A stretch of 64,000 nt of DNA from Asparagopsis taxiformis (lineage: Eukaryota > Rhodophyta > Florideophyceae > Bonnemaisoniales > Bonnemaisoniaceae), in assembly GCA_030407315.1 (NCBI GenBank), contig JALQPE010000635.1:54370-118369 (forward strand), in the 5' to 3' direction. Made by a program: the position numbers and the translations under genes. A model generated the notes under the pieces. That model did no database searches. It saw only the letters and a program-made list of their open reading frames with translations, and was not told where the DNA came from. The number at the start of each line of letters is the position of its first letter. Position 1 is the stretch's first letter. Positions 1-9,345 of the stretch are shown piece by piece.

Positions 1-138
1 CCGCATTTACATGTCGCGGTAGCCAGTTACGCGCAGGAGCATTTTCCTGGCGTCCTTTCAAAACATAGACTTCCGATTGGGAAAGATGTTCTCAAACTTG
101 GAGCCATTGGGAGGGCCTTCCTTGGGATGTAAGTCCGC

Positions 139-504
139 TCAGAACCCCTTCTTGGGCACCATCAGCGCAAAAACTTCGACAACGCGTGAGTGAATGTCGA
201 AGCTCTTGCTCGGGTCACCCACGCTGGGAATGGAGCCATCCAGCATCCTCAACACATCCGAAACGTTCCAATACTCGGCCACCTCCTTCACGTACCCGAA
301 GATTTCCAACAAACCAGCAATCCATTCCTGCCCAATGGTACCAACCGAGTTCGGTTTCAGCCCGGCCCACCAACGGCTACAAGTGTAGTACGCCGTCATC
401 TCGAGGTTGACACAATTTTGGACGTCCGGAGCACCCCTAAACGATCCGTTGAACAAAAATTTCACCGTACACCCAGCCAGATTCTCCGTCGAAGAGAACT
501 GCAC
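139..504 (-). CDS. Hypothetical ORF, 121 aa, in or beside the left CACTA-like copy
   Basis: I do not recognise this protein. It is an open frame with ordinary composition and Trp/Tyr-rich patches (CSRWWAGLKPN, EWIAGLLEIFGYVKE) and no repeats. It lies directly downstream, on the same strand, of a remnant (525-715) that matches the ParB/dioxygenase gene of the fuller CACTA copy at 60100-61160. It could be a diverged continuation of that gene, another transposon gene, or host sequence beyond a deletion junction. The first ATG is internal to the homologous stretch, so the true start is unknown. The frame ends in TGA near 139. Confidence 0.3.
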   Translation of the reverse strand: MQFSSTENLAGCTVKFLFNGSFRGAPDVQNCVNLEMTAYYTCSRWWAGLKPNSVGTIGQEWIAGLLEIFGYVKEVAEYWNVSDVLRMLDGSIPSVGDPSKSFDIHSRVVEVFALMVPKKGF

Positions 505-524
505 GAACTCTGGCCTGTTCGGAA

Positions 525-715
525 TAGTTTTCTGCAGCCAAATCCGTTTTCAAGAATTGCTCCATCGTTGCAGACTTCTTCAACCACTAGCCAACGACCT
601 CTGATATTCACTTTGCGAGGTTCAACTTGCACTTCAGACGAACTATACTGGGCAATATTGATGCATGTCTCGCTTGCTGAAGGAGATTTACTCTTTTCCG
701 CTACTTCTCCGCTAT
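525..715 (-). pseudogene. Remnant of the ParB-like/dioxygenase gene in the deleted CACTA copy
   Basis: Read on the minus strand, about 605-715 encodes a segment ending in QYSSSEVQVEPRKVN. It matches about 60110-60215 of the fuller copy, which reads QYSSSKVQVDPRKVN. The next part, about 525-600, matches about 61085-61160 at DNA level (shared GTGGTTGAA, CTGCAACGATGGA, AACGGATTTG). The stretch between those two points of the fuller copy is missing here, so this is a second internal deletion in the left copy. The piece carries neither the DG-x-HR motif nor the dioxygenase domain and is non-functional. Confidence 0.6.
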
Positions 716-1603
716 AGTGCAGAATTATATTTCTCCGCCACTAAATTCAACCATTAAGAAACCTTTCCTGGCTTTCATTCGATCCAATGAACTGTTTCAC
801 CACAATGATTTGTCCTATGCTCATTACTTTATGCACAATGATTGCTATTTCATCCGGGCTCGACCTACTCAATATCGTTTTGCTATCTTGTATCGCATTC
901 CCTAAACACCATCCTGGCCAAGACGTATCCACTTCCGTTTGTTACGCAGTGATGCTCTAAGCACTAATACTGAATCTGATTTTCTCATGCACGTAGTTCC
1001 TACTCGTATACTCTACCATATTCTCGGCCCTATTCACAAGGTGAAAACACGATGTCTCGTTGAATCGTACTCGGTGTGATATCTTAAATTAGGATACATT
1101 TTTATATTGCAATGCAGACTCACTGCTCGCTTGAAACATGAAAATTATAAAAATTCTTCGACACTGCTGTTTCCTAACCGCCACCATCCACGTGGCCCGC
1201 TTTGACTGCCTGCCAAGTGTACTCGGAGCATACAATGACGTTATCGATATATACCATCCACATCATCACTGGAAGCGCGGACTCCTCGTCCAGGAAAGTG
1301 CGCCATTTTTCTTACTCTTCACCTCCGCCTGTCCTGTAGGCCCCATATGCTAGTGTTTTTCCTATATTTCTGTAGTGATGACGTCATTCTAGACAATAAA
1401 AGGCGGTAGAAGATACGATAATGTGCGCCTCCTCTGCCAGATCATGTGCTTCCAAGCGTAATTCGCAGCCTAGGTATCGTTTTTCTGGGCCTCCCATCGC
1501 ACCGCTCCGTTTCAAACTCATCCCTCTATTGTTCTCCTACACGTCATTTCCGCCCGTAGAGTACTACTTAAACGAAAGATTCTGGAAATCCCTGTTTCCA
1601 TCT

Positions 1604-1742
1604 TCATATCCGTCGGAAACAAAGCAACAACCCTGGCCGTGGAAGCCGTATAGATCATCTAAACTGCTTCCAAAGCGTAAGTTTTAGATCATCAATACGG
1701 CTTCCAAGGCCAAAGTTGTTGCTTTGTCTCCGACGGATATGA
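1604..1742. repeat. Large imperfect hairpin inside the CACTA-like copy
   Basis: Arms of about 58 nt (from TCATATCCGTCGG to GATCATCTAAA, and the inverse TTTAGATCATC to CCGACGGATATGA) surround a loop of about 20 nt, with only a few mismatches. The same structure occurs at 53711-53849 in the other copy, so it belongs to the element. It could be a nested palindromic MITE or a structured regulatory segment. Confidence 0.7.
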
Positions 1743-2447
1743 ACCATGATGGTACGTTTCCACAACTCACGCCACTAACCCAGTTTTCTATTCGTTTTCT
1801 CTTTCTCAGGTTTCCAGTCGGTGAGTGTTCCACTTCTACTTTCATTTATCTTTCTCTCTTACCACTTCTCCACTAATTTTCTTTTCTGCCTGTGAGTACA
1901 TATCTCAATTTGGGATGCAATGGTATTTGTTAAGGTACGTTAGTCTCCTAATCACCATCAATTTCCCTCTCCAATTCAACGTCACTAACTTGTTTCCTTT
2001 CTATACATCATTTTTTCTTCTTCTCTTCATTTCCTAGCTTATTCATGCAGCTCAATCAGTTGATAGATTTCTAGACTTTTCTAGTAGTTTTAGTTTTACT
2101 CGTCGGAATAGTGTTAGTTGTAGTAGCATTTTTAACATAGGGATTGTTTATTCTCAATGTAGCCTGCGCAAATAAACAAATCCAGAGTGAAGCTTCCCAT
2201 ATCGCACCCTCTTAGATTGCTACCTATCCTACCGCGTATACCTCTCGCTAGCTCATAGTCACTACGAAATAAAAATTCCTAGCCGTACTATTCTGTCCAT
2301 TCCCATATGAATACCGTCCATGCCCCATCCTCATAGCGCTAGAACTGCCTTCCTCTACCCCAGAAAGATGCCCACGACAGCGTGACGCTCCATCTCATCC
2401 ACCACTCCCAGACACCGAATTTTACTATATCAGGACACTACTTTTAC

Positions 2448-2832
2448 TGTCTCCAGGTGCTACCCAGGGCAGCACGAAATACTGTCTCCAGGTGCTGCCC
2501 AGGACAGCACAAAGTACTATCTCCAGGTGCTGCCCAGGGCAGCACAAAGTACTGTCTACAGGTGCTGCCCAGGGCAGCACAAAGTACTGTCTACAGGTGC
2601 TGCCCAGGGCAGCACGAAATACTGTCTACAGGTACTGCCCAGGGCAGCACAAAGTACTGTCTACAGGTACTGCCCAGGACAGTGAAAATCACTGTCTCCA
2701 GGTACTGCCCAGGACAGTGAAAATCACTGTCTCCAGGTACTGCCCAGGACAGTGAAAATCACTGTCTCCAGGTACTGCCCAGGACAGTGAAAATCACTGT
2801 CTCCAGGTACTGCCCAGGACAGTGCACCGTGT
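2448..2832. repeat. Subterminal tandem array, 11 units of 35 bp
   Basis: Eleven direct units of exactly 35 bp follow the pattern TGTCTcCAGGTGCTGCCCAG and then GGCAGCAC plus about 7 variable bases. Units nearest the terminus use the variant GGACAGTGAAAATCAC; more internal ones use GGGCAGCACRAARTAC. Each unit contains an inverted pair, CTGCCC...GGGCAG. Arrays of short subterminal repeats are known transposase-binding regions in CACTA elements. The other copy in this window has 15 units (52481-53005), so the array length varies. Confidence 0.9.
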
Positions 2833-3182
2833 TGGTTCCATCTATTGTCCCAGGCAGCGTATTTCACTATCCGGCCATGTTGCCTTGGCCAATACAAAAC
2901 ACTATCCGCCAACACTGCCCAGTACAGTAAATTACATCATATCCAACTATTGAATAAATCATTAATTTTTACTGTCTCCATTCACTGCCTCAGACAGTAC
3001 TGTGAGACAGTGTTTTTTACTGTCTGCAGACAGTGTTCCGTACTGTCTGCCAGACAGTGCAAATCACTGTCTCCAAGTGTGGCATTAATTTTCATTTGCC
3101 GCATAGTGATTTTTACTGTCTCAGACAGTAAAAATCACTGTCTCGCAGTACTGTCTGAGGCCCCCTTTTCAACACCGTAGTG
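2833..3182. repeat. CACTA terminal region with alternating CACTGTC/GACAGTG motifs
   Basis: The last 350 bp of the element are dense in short inverted motifs (ACTGTCTG/CAGACAGT, ACTGTCTCA/TGAGACAGT) and end in CCCCCTTTTCAACACCGTAGTG. The equivalent 52131-52480 appears identical in inverted orientation. The minus-strand flank after TAGTG is host coding sequence (see 3183-3440). Confidence 0.8.
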
Positions 3183-3440
3183 CACACCAGGCGTGTACAT
3201 TCCATCTCCTCTGTCTACGTCGATGCGGTCTCCCACTGACGGCTTACCACTGCAGACAGGATACTGCTCAGGAAGTTTCATTTCCACAACCGTAGCCTTC
3301 CACCATATTGCGTCATCGCCAACTTGGAACCATACGTCTATTTCCGTTCCGACACATGGGAGTGCATCTACGGCAGCTGCCCGCTCACGCTCACGACCAG
3401 CTTTCGCTTTTTCGCTGTCGCCTAATTCGCAATGATTCAC
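3183..3440 (-). pseudogene. Tudor-like domain gene fragment, cut by the CACTA terminus
   Basis: The minus-strand frame contains GTEIDVWFQVGDDAIWWKA followed by TVVEMK. A small beta-rich pattern (G-x-E-I-D-V ... W-W-x-A-x-V-V) like this is typical of Tudor/Agenet-type chromatin readers. A second similar stretch begins VGDRIDV and is cut at GDGMYTPGV, exactly where the transposon end starts at 3182. Upstream on the same strand, about 3470-3600 holds an acidic stretch (EVVSSEEVDED) in another frame, separated by a stop. The family call rests on pattern alone; a TE-encoded chromatin-reader module is an alternative. Confidence 0.4.
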
Positions 3441-4435
3441 GCCTCGTCATAGTTCCTCCACGAAATAAAGATAATACAACGCACTATCTGCAATTTTGTT
3501 TAGGACAAGTCTTCGTCGACTTCTTCACTAGATACTACTTCACCCATGTCTGTAACGTCCAATTTTTCATTTTTATCGTATGATACGAATTCACTACCTT
3601 GTTCCCTACTGCTGCACAAGTTTACAAATCCACTAATATTGCGTTTAAGATACTAGTAACGCTTAAAGCCAGGGCGGAACTCACTATTCAGGTCAATCTT
3701 GTGTATGCGGGAGTGACTTTATTACAAAATTTTGCGACTTCGACAGTAACTATTCCGTAGTATCTGTGCTAAAAATCAACATAGATGGTGCCATTCTTTA
3801 CTAAGTAATACTACAGGAACTAAACTCAAGTACAATTATCTACTCTTTCGACCGTACCCTACCTATGGTAGAACAATAGCCATATCGAGATTAGCTAGTT
3901 CACGTCATACACTCTGTATCTCGCCTCTTTCATACGATTCTGCATGGACGTCCAAAACGTGACGTCATCGAAGCGTATGGCGCGTTGGAACTGTCAGTAC
4001 CACTCCATCCCTCTACCATCACTACATTGCTACGACTACCACCAGTACCTCAGACCGGCGTGACCATCAATGTTCATGGTTCGAGTCCAACATGGTACTG
4101 TCACACATATGGTTCCCTCGTTTCGTCATTCCAGCATGGAAATTATAAAAATCGTGGAATATGCCACCTCCGGTCACTGTCATGACCAACGCGACGTGTC
4201 CTTGTCCTTTCCATTGTTATTTTTCCGTACAGTACTGGAAAATTCCACCATGTCACGGTGCTTATACCCACTCCCACGGCGCAGTTTCGTTCCAATATAT
4301 TCTTTACGGTATTTCCGCTACTTATCTATGGCACGGCGCCGGTAATTTCTGCGATTTTTTATGGTTTGCCATTCCACTAATTTCTAATGGTCCAGACCAT
4401 AAAATTTACTGGTTTTTCAAAAAATTGCTTATCCT
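3441..4435. other. Stretch without a recognisable gene
   Basis: No long frame and no recognisable domain. A short GGTTCGAGTCC at about 4077 resembles a tRNA B box, but no acceptor stem or A box lies at the right distance. The sequence is AT-rich and looks like decayed intergenic DNA. Confidence 0.5.
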
Positions 4436-4732
4436 GTGTCCCAGAGCCGGCTCGACAAAGCTTTTGCAGCAGCCATTGTAGAGCTGACGGACGGCGTGAC
4501 ACTTACCGGCGCCGATGAAGACCTCGCACTCGTAGAATTCGATGCAGATAGACTTATGGCGTCGAACTACTTATCGGCGATGGACCGTTTGTTCCGACTG
4601 AAGCGTTTGCTGTACTCGACTTAGAAGCATCCACAGACGGTGCAACTGAAGTCGAACCAGCACTTGCAGATGATATCGCCAATCCATTCGACGTATTCGA
4701 CGGCAAGGTTTCGTACCAGTGAGAGTGACATT
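4436..4732 (+). pseudogene. Acidic hypothetical reading frame with a frameshift
   Basis: Two plus-strand frames continue each other. 4436-4580 encodes ELTDGVTLTGADEDLALVE, and after a one-base shift about 4565-4732 encodes a piece with PFVPTEAFAVLDLEASTDG and ADDIANPFDVFDGKV. Both are acidic and of matching style, which suggests one broken gene. I do not recognise the family. Confidence 0.3.
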
Positions 4733-4901
4733 TCACGAACAGCATGGAGCGAGTCACGCGGTAGGCATCCCATGGGGATCATATTCGGCCATATGGAGCG
4801 CTGGGAGACAATGAGCATAAGCAACAGAGGACGGTATGAAAGGATTGCTCGAAAAGTGGTGCAGATTTGAGTAGCGCTTCACATATTGTTGTTTCTGAGA
4901 C

Positions 4902-4940
4902 TGAACGTCTGGCTCACAGTGACTGAGAGCCAGACGTTCA
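4902..4940. repeat. Perfect hairpin, 14-bp arms
   Basis: TGAACGTCTGGCTC (4902-4915) and its exact inverse GAGCCAGACGTTCA (4927-4940) flank an 11-nt loop. It sits just downstream of the acidic reading frame; a transcription-end structure or small mobile-element end are both possible. Confidence 0.6.
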
Positions 4941-5169
4941 TATTCCAGTTCACTTGCCAGAGCTAGAGAAAGAGCCGTGTCATGGAAACTTCCAAGTGCC
5001 TTTAAAGCTTCGTGGATTAAGCGAAGAGCTTCACGGAAATTCCCAGTATCTTTGTAGGTCTTGGAAATCCGAAGCAGAATACGAGCCCGTTCGGATTGGC
5101 ATCCGTTTAGCGTTGCCTACTCAAGCTTCCATAGTAGAATGTCACTAGAGAAATCTTCGTTTTCCTTCA

Positions 5170-6150
5170 CCAGACCACTGACGTCGCTATCATCCGATCG
5201 TGAAGACGAGTTATAGATCCGCTTCGGCTAGCGGCAGTTCCCTTCGCTGGAAACTTGGTTGGTGCGATTTCAGAGTCATCAGACAGTTCATCCTAGCCCC
5301 AATCGTCCACAGAGTCATCTGTTGTAATTGATGTACGTGTTGGAATGCGCGAAGAAAGAGCTGGTGTGGAAAGAGTTTGGATGGTAGAAGTGTCTGGCAG
5401 ATGGGTAGAAGGTGGAGGAATAGTTGGGCTCGCACTTGAAGCATTACGAAGACGCAAGGGCTGACGAGGAGTGGGGAGAGGATCGGGTAAGCGAATGCGA
5501 GGACTGTCATTGAGATTAAGTGTGTCTGTCGACGATACTTGAGCAGATAATAGTGGTGGTCGAGGCGGAAGGGCAGGAGTGGCTGTTGCAGAGGTGCGAC
5601 GGGTGGTGGCCTGAGCAACAAGACGAATATCGGAAGAAGTTGACTCCTGAGAACTGCGCTCGGAAAAATTTCACGGAAGCTGGCGATGTGTTTTAGCTGT
5701 GTGCACTGGAGGAAATGACGAAGATGAGGGCACCGTTGGCGAATTATGCGCTTCCGAGAGGCGAATTCGAGCGCCACCTTCTTTGGTTACGACATCTGAA
5801 GTATGGGACGTATGGCGAAAGCGCTTCGAAGTAGGCTTGGGTGGAGGATGCACTTTTCGCAATGGTTTCTGTGAGTGATATGAACGCTTTTCTCGTGACT
5901 CTGGTTGATCAGACAAAGGCTGAGGAAAGCCATGCGAATGGGCGGTAGAATTTGGTGGTGTTAGTTGTGGTCGTTGCTGGTGATGCCATTCCAAAAAAAT
6001 CGCCAGAACAATTGTTTCCGCTTGAGTAGAATTGATTTCGCCCAAGTTGGCGACGGAAACTTGCGGTGAACAGGCGGGGAAGAATGCAAGGAAGACGCAG
6101 AGAGCACTTACGACGCGCGAAAAGCTGAGAAATGTGTGACTATCACTCAT
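5170..6150 (-). pseudogene. Ser/Thr/Pro-rich protein gene with two in-frame stops
   Basis: On the minus strand one frame runs from ATG at 6150 to about 5170, interrupted only by TGA at 5671-5673 and TAG at 5293-5295. The N-terminus (MSDSHTFLSFSRVVSALCVF, then LAFFPACS) looks like a signal peptide or membrane anchor. The rest is low-complexity Ser/Thr/Pro/Arg sequence ending in an acidic segment (DDSVDDW, DELSDDSEIAP). I recognise no domain. The stops occur in otherwise consistent coding sequence, so a recently broken gene, a secreted or wall-associated protein, is the simplest reading. A transposon accessory gene is possible. Confidence 0.4.
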
Positions 6151-6334
6151 GGAAGACGTTGAGGGCGGAAGGGAACACATTGCAGAGGGAGGATGTGCGA
6201 GGCGGAAGGGAGAGGGAATAATTTCATGGCCTTGATGGGTCATGCATGCACGGCTTACAGAAAATGTGCATCTGGCAGTTAAATTGCCGACGTGCTTCCA
6301 GTAGAAAGCCGCCGGCCGCGGGTACACATTTGAT

Positions 6335-7060
6335 CACATGTCACAATTCAAAATTGTGACTCAAAATTTTGTACCGGCCTGTTGTGCTCAAATTTCAAGC
6401 ACACCCCTCCGTGACATGTTGTACCTCCCGCCAATAAGTGGCAGTGTTTCGGTTGCATACTTTGAGCATAATGTGCACAATGTGCACAATGATTGTGTAC
6501 ATGTGTGTACTCGAGACGCCATGGCGTGGATGTCTTGGCGGTGCTCATTGTAATTCACGCTCAACAGTGCGTGCATGCCGACGCGGACATCAGCACACGA
6601 CGGAGCATGTGATACGTCCATGCATGGACTGCATCACACACTCAACGTGCGAATAGGATCTTATAGCAGTCCATGCCTGGAGCATATGACTGTAAAGGGG
6701 TATAGGAGTGTGGAGCATGTATGACACGGATGGTTGTACACATAAGTGTGTGGCGTTCGAGAATCAATAAGTGGAGCAGTGTATGGTCGTCGGCACTTTG
6801 CAATACGGCGTGTATGATTGTACAGGGGTATAGGAGCGTGGAGCATGCATAGCATGGATGGATTTACACATATGTTTGCATGAGTCTGTGGCGTGCATGG
6901 ATGGCACGGAAGGGTGTACAAATAAGTGTGCATGTCTGTGTAGCGGCAGTGAAGCAATCAGTGCAACAGTGCATGCACGTCACAGCACTTTGCAATATGA
7001 ATTATTATGAATGAGTGAGTGGCATTAAAGAGATTCTGAACGACATACATTTATGTGAAC
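6335..7060. repeat. Region of short inverted and tandem repeats
   Basis: It includes the palindrome TCACAATTCAAAATTGTGA near 6340-6362 and alternating GTGCACAATGTGCACAATG at 6471-6490. Two related blocks of about 120-140 bp follow (about 6690-6790 and 6812-6930), each with GGGGTATAGGAG then CGTGGAGCATG then a TACACATA-type motif. No coding frame is convincing. Satellite-like decay or the end of an unidentified element would both explain it. Confidence 0.5.
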
Positions 7061-7072
7061 GGTCTTACCAAC

Positions 7073-8121
7073 TTATTTAAACGATGGCAACTGCTCTCGT
7101 ACTCGATCACAGGTTGCACCATCTAACTTTCCGTCCACTAGCGAGTCAAACGTTGTAATCACCGAAGTAAGCGCAATTGTGTCAATCCAGGGTGTAGGAG
7201 TGCCGAGCACAAAGCACGGTTTGTACCTACTCCGGTAGGAGTCAGCGTCCGTTTTGGTGTACCAATGAACCATCAATTTTGCGATACGGTTTCCCTTGCG
7301 CGTAATTCTATGTGTTCTCGCCACCCAGAACGGCTCCTCATCCGTACACTGATCCCCTTTGACCACCAGAAATAACTTCTTTACCGATTGTGTAGCACTC
7401 AGAAGACTCGGCGGCGCCGTTTCTTCGTGAATCGAAAGCGTCTCCGAATTTTGGGACTGTTGCACGATGGGCTTTTCAGTAGCTTTGGAGGGTTGAAACT
7501 GCTGCTCAGCACGCGATACTTCATTTTTGTCCGTAGGAGATTGCGGCTGTGTTTGCGTCGCTATATGTTTGTCCATATCAGATTTCTGTGCACTGAACGT
7601 GTCAATGTGCGGATTTTTCGGCGCGGATTGATGCGCTTTGTCTGCCGGCAAGCGTACTCGATGGTGAGGAGATGGAGAGCGGAGTCGCATACAGCGCTCA
7701 CAACGTTCACACTCTCCCCCCTTTTTTTCTCGATCGCCAGTTGCGCAGCTTTTTTCAGTGGTTTTTTGTTTGACCACTGCATCTCGCGGGAGAAGCCGAA
7801 TACCTGCGTTAAGAATTGATAGCAGACGGCACTCCCGCGATATGCGTACATTTCCGACACCGGCTCATATAACGATACTAAGTAGCGCTGTCGTCTCGTA
7901 CGATCATACTCAACGACTCGAAACGAGTCCCTTACTAGATCTTCGCTGGCTGCAATTTCGAAGCAGCGCCGGGAACAGCATTGTACCTTGTGCAATTCTC
8001 CATCTTCGAACTTTTTCGCTATGATTTTTGCCCTGTTCAGATTTCTCTTCCTGATAGAGGACACCTGTCCTTTCATCGCGAAAGACAGTCGGTCTATTTT
8101 AGATCCTGATGATTCGGTCAT
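7073..8121 (-). pseudogene. DUF7869-type transposase relic lacking the catalytic core
   Basis: The N-terminal frame (8121-7561) carries the Cys motif KVQCCSRRCFE and then RTRRQRYLVSLYEPVSEMYA, which parallels RIPCCNKGCFRK and RDDRRRYLHALLEPNSNRFY of the intact paralogue at 12638-15151. The second frame (7777-7073) ends with FLVVKGDQCTDEEPFWVAR and later MVHWYTKTDADSYRSRYKP, matching the BAH-like C-terminus of that paralogue (FVAVNGEDCTTEMPFWLGQ). Everything in between, including both catalytic Asp motifs, is missing and replaced by a Gln/Ser/Lys-rich linker. The two parts are offset by one frame near 7700. It is either a dead internal-deletion copy or the ends-only remains of a second element, opposite in orientation to the intact gene. 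Confidence 0.65.
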
Positions 8122-9345
8122 TGTTGATGGAGGTGGTATGGGGCGAAAGTGTCGGGGACTTGCAGCACATGTCCTGCTTTATACCAGAACGGGAACCAGC
8201 TTCTAATCAGTTATAAACGTTCAGGATGTAAATATGTCACAAATGAGCGCTTTCTGTACTTTTCCGAACGAGATGTACTTCTTGAATTATGAGCCTTGAA
8301 TCCATCGATCTCATTGGACGCCCGGAACTCTCTTGAATTGAAGGATTCCAGCGTGCCAGTCGTAGTTCAACCAGCAATGACTGTGGAAAGACATGTTATC
8401 TGTCTGATCTCTAATCCGAATACTCTTGGTGGGAACGATTCATTATCTGCTCCCGTTATTATTCCACATGTTCGTAGAACAATATTCTGTTCATTGAATG
8501 GAGTCATAATGTAAATGTTCTACCATTTATATGTATCAAGTTGCATGCTATTGCACCTGAACCTTGTAAACACCATTTTAGTTGTACAAAAATCGAATCA
8601 AGCTTCTGTAGTTTGAGAACAGTACGACGTACTACTTTTCGGCAGGCCTGCTTTGTGCATCGTTCAAGCAATAATAATGTTCTTTCGGTCTGAGTTTCTA
8701 TTTCTAATATGCATTGTTTATCGTCTAAGTTGCAGTGGGTAGGAATGTACTCTAAGGTGTAATGTAGGATATGGAATGTATTAAGGGATGAAAGAAACCT
8801 GGTAGCTGCGCTGTTTACTGAAAAATGGCATTGCAATGGGGACATGAGAATGGTTTTTCGGTGTGAAAGATACTCAGACCTGTTCGGTAATATTGGTATC
8901 GGAGGGGAAGGTGGCGAAACCTGTTCAGAAATTCCTGCTATTAGCAGCGAAAAGATGATGTGTACGGCCCATTTGCTGTATAGGAAATAGTTTTGGTGAG
9001 ATGGGCCATTCCTAGGAAATATGAAAAAAATATGCCAAGTGTTGTGAGCAATATAGCAAATCAGATTGCCAAATCATTCCATCATCTGGATAGACACGGC
9101 CCGGCGCAATATAATTTTTACAATACCCCGCTACTGATATTTCTGATTGGCAATCATTGGGAGAGTGCTTGCGTCTCCTATCCACTTCAATTGTCTCCCT
9201 AGTAATGGGAACCACGATACACGGGCCACCACCGCCGTCGTAATCCGGTTTGAGCCGTGTCGTGCCCTGCATGGCCAAGATGCTTCACCATGCATAGTAC
9301 ACTGTACTTGAGTATGGCGTTCATGACAATCATTTCAAGTCCTTC
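8122..9345. other. Spacer upstream of the ParB-methyltransferase gene
   Basis: AT-rich sequence with no convincing ORF and no domain I recognise. It separates two divergent genes, the relic on the minus strand and the methyltransferase gene on the plus strand, so it should hold the promoter of the latter. I see no clear TATA element or terminal inverted repeat. Confidence 0.4.

Larger units (their letters stand above)
525..3182 (-). mobile_element. Non-autonomous CACTA-like (EnSpm) transposon copy, internally deleted
   Basis: The right end at 3182 reads ...CAACACCGTAGTG, the inverse of the CACTACGGTGTTG end at 52131. This is the CACTA/TAGTG terminus that defines the EnSpm superfamily. From about 745 to 3182 the sequence is the inverted counterpart of 52131 to about 54710. 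Outside that, 605-715 matches about 60110-60215. The whole transposase region of the fuller copy (about 54720-60100) is therefore absent here, as expected of a Ds-like derivative that depends on transposase supplied elsewhere. The outermost 350 bp look identical to the other copy, while the interior differs at scattered positions. The far terminus was not found and may lie left of the window. Confidence 0.7.

Noticed and set aside
2382..2755. Apparent repeat proteins (LPRAA-type repeats) in 2382-2755 and 52558-53071
   Set aside because: They are translations of the 35-bp DNA tandem array and occur in several frames; no independent sign of coding.
2845..3180. 111-residue frame identical at 2845-3180 and 52133-52468
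   Set aside because: It lies fully in the CACTA terminal repeats, has no motif, and its identity only reflects identical DNA.
4073..4090. GGTTCGAGTCC resembling a tRNA T-loop/B box
   Set aside because: No A box, anticodon arm or acceptor stem at tRNA spacing on either side.
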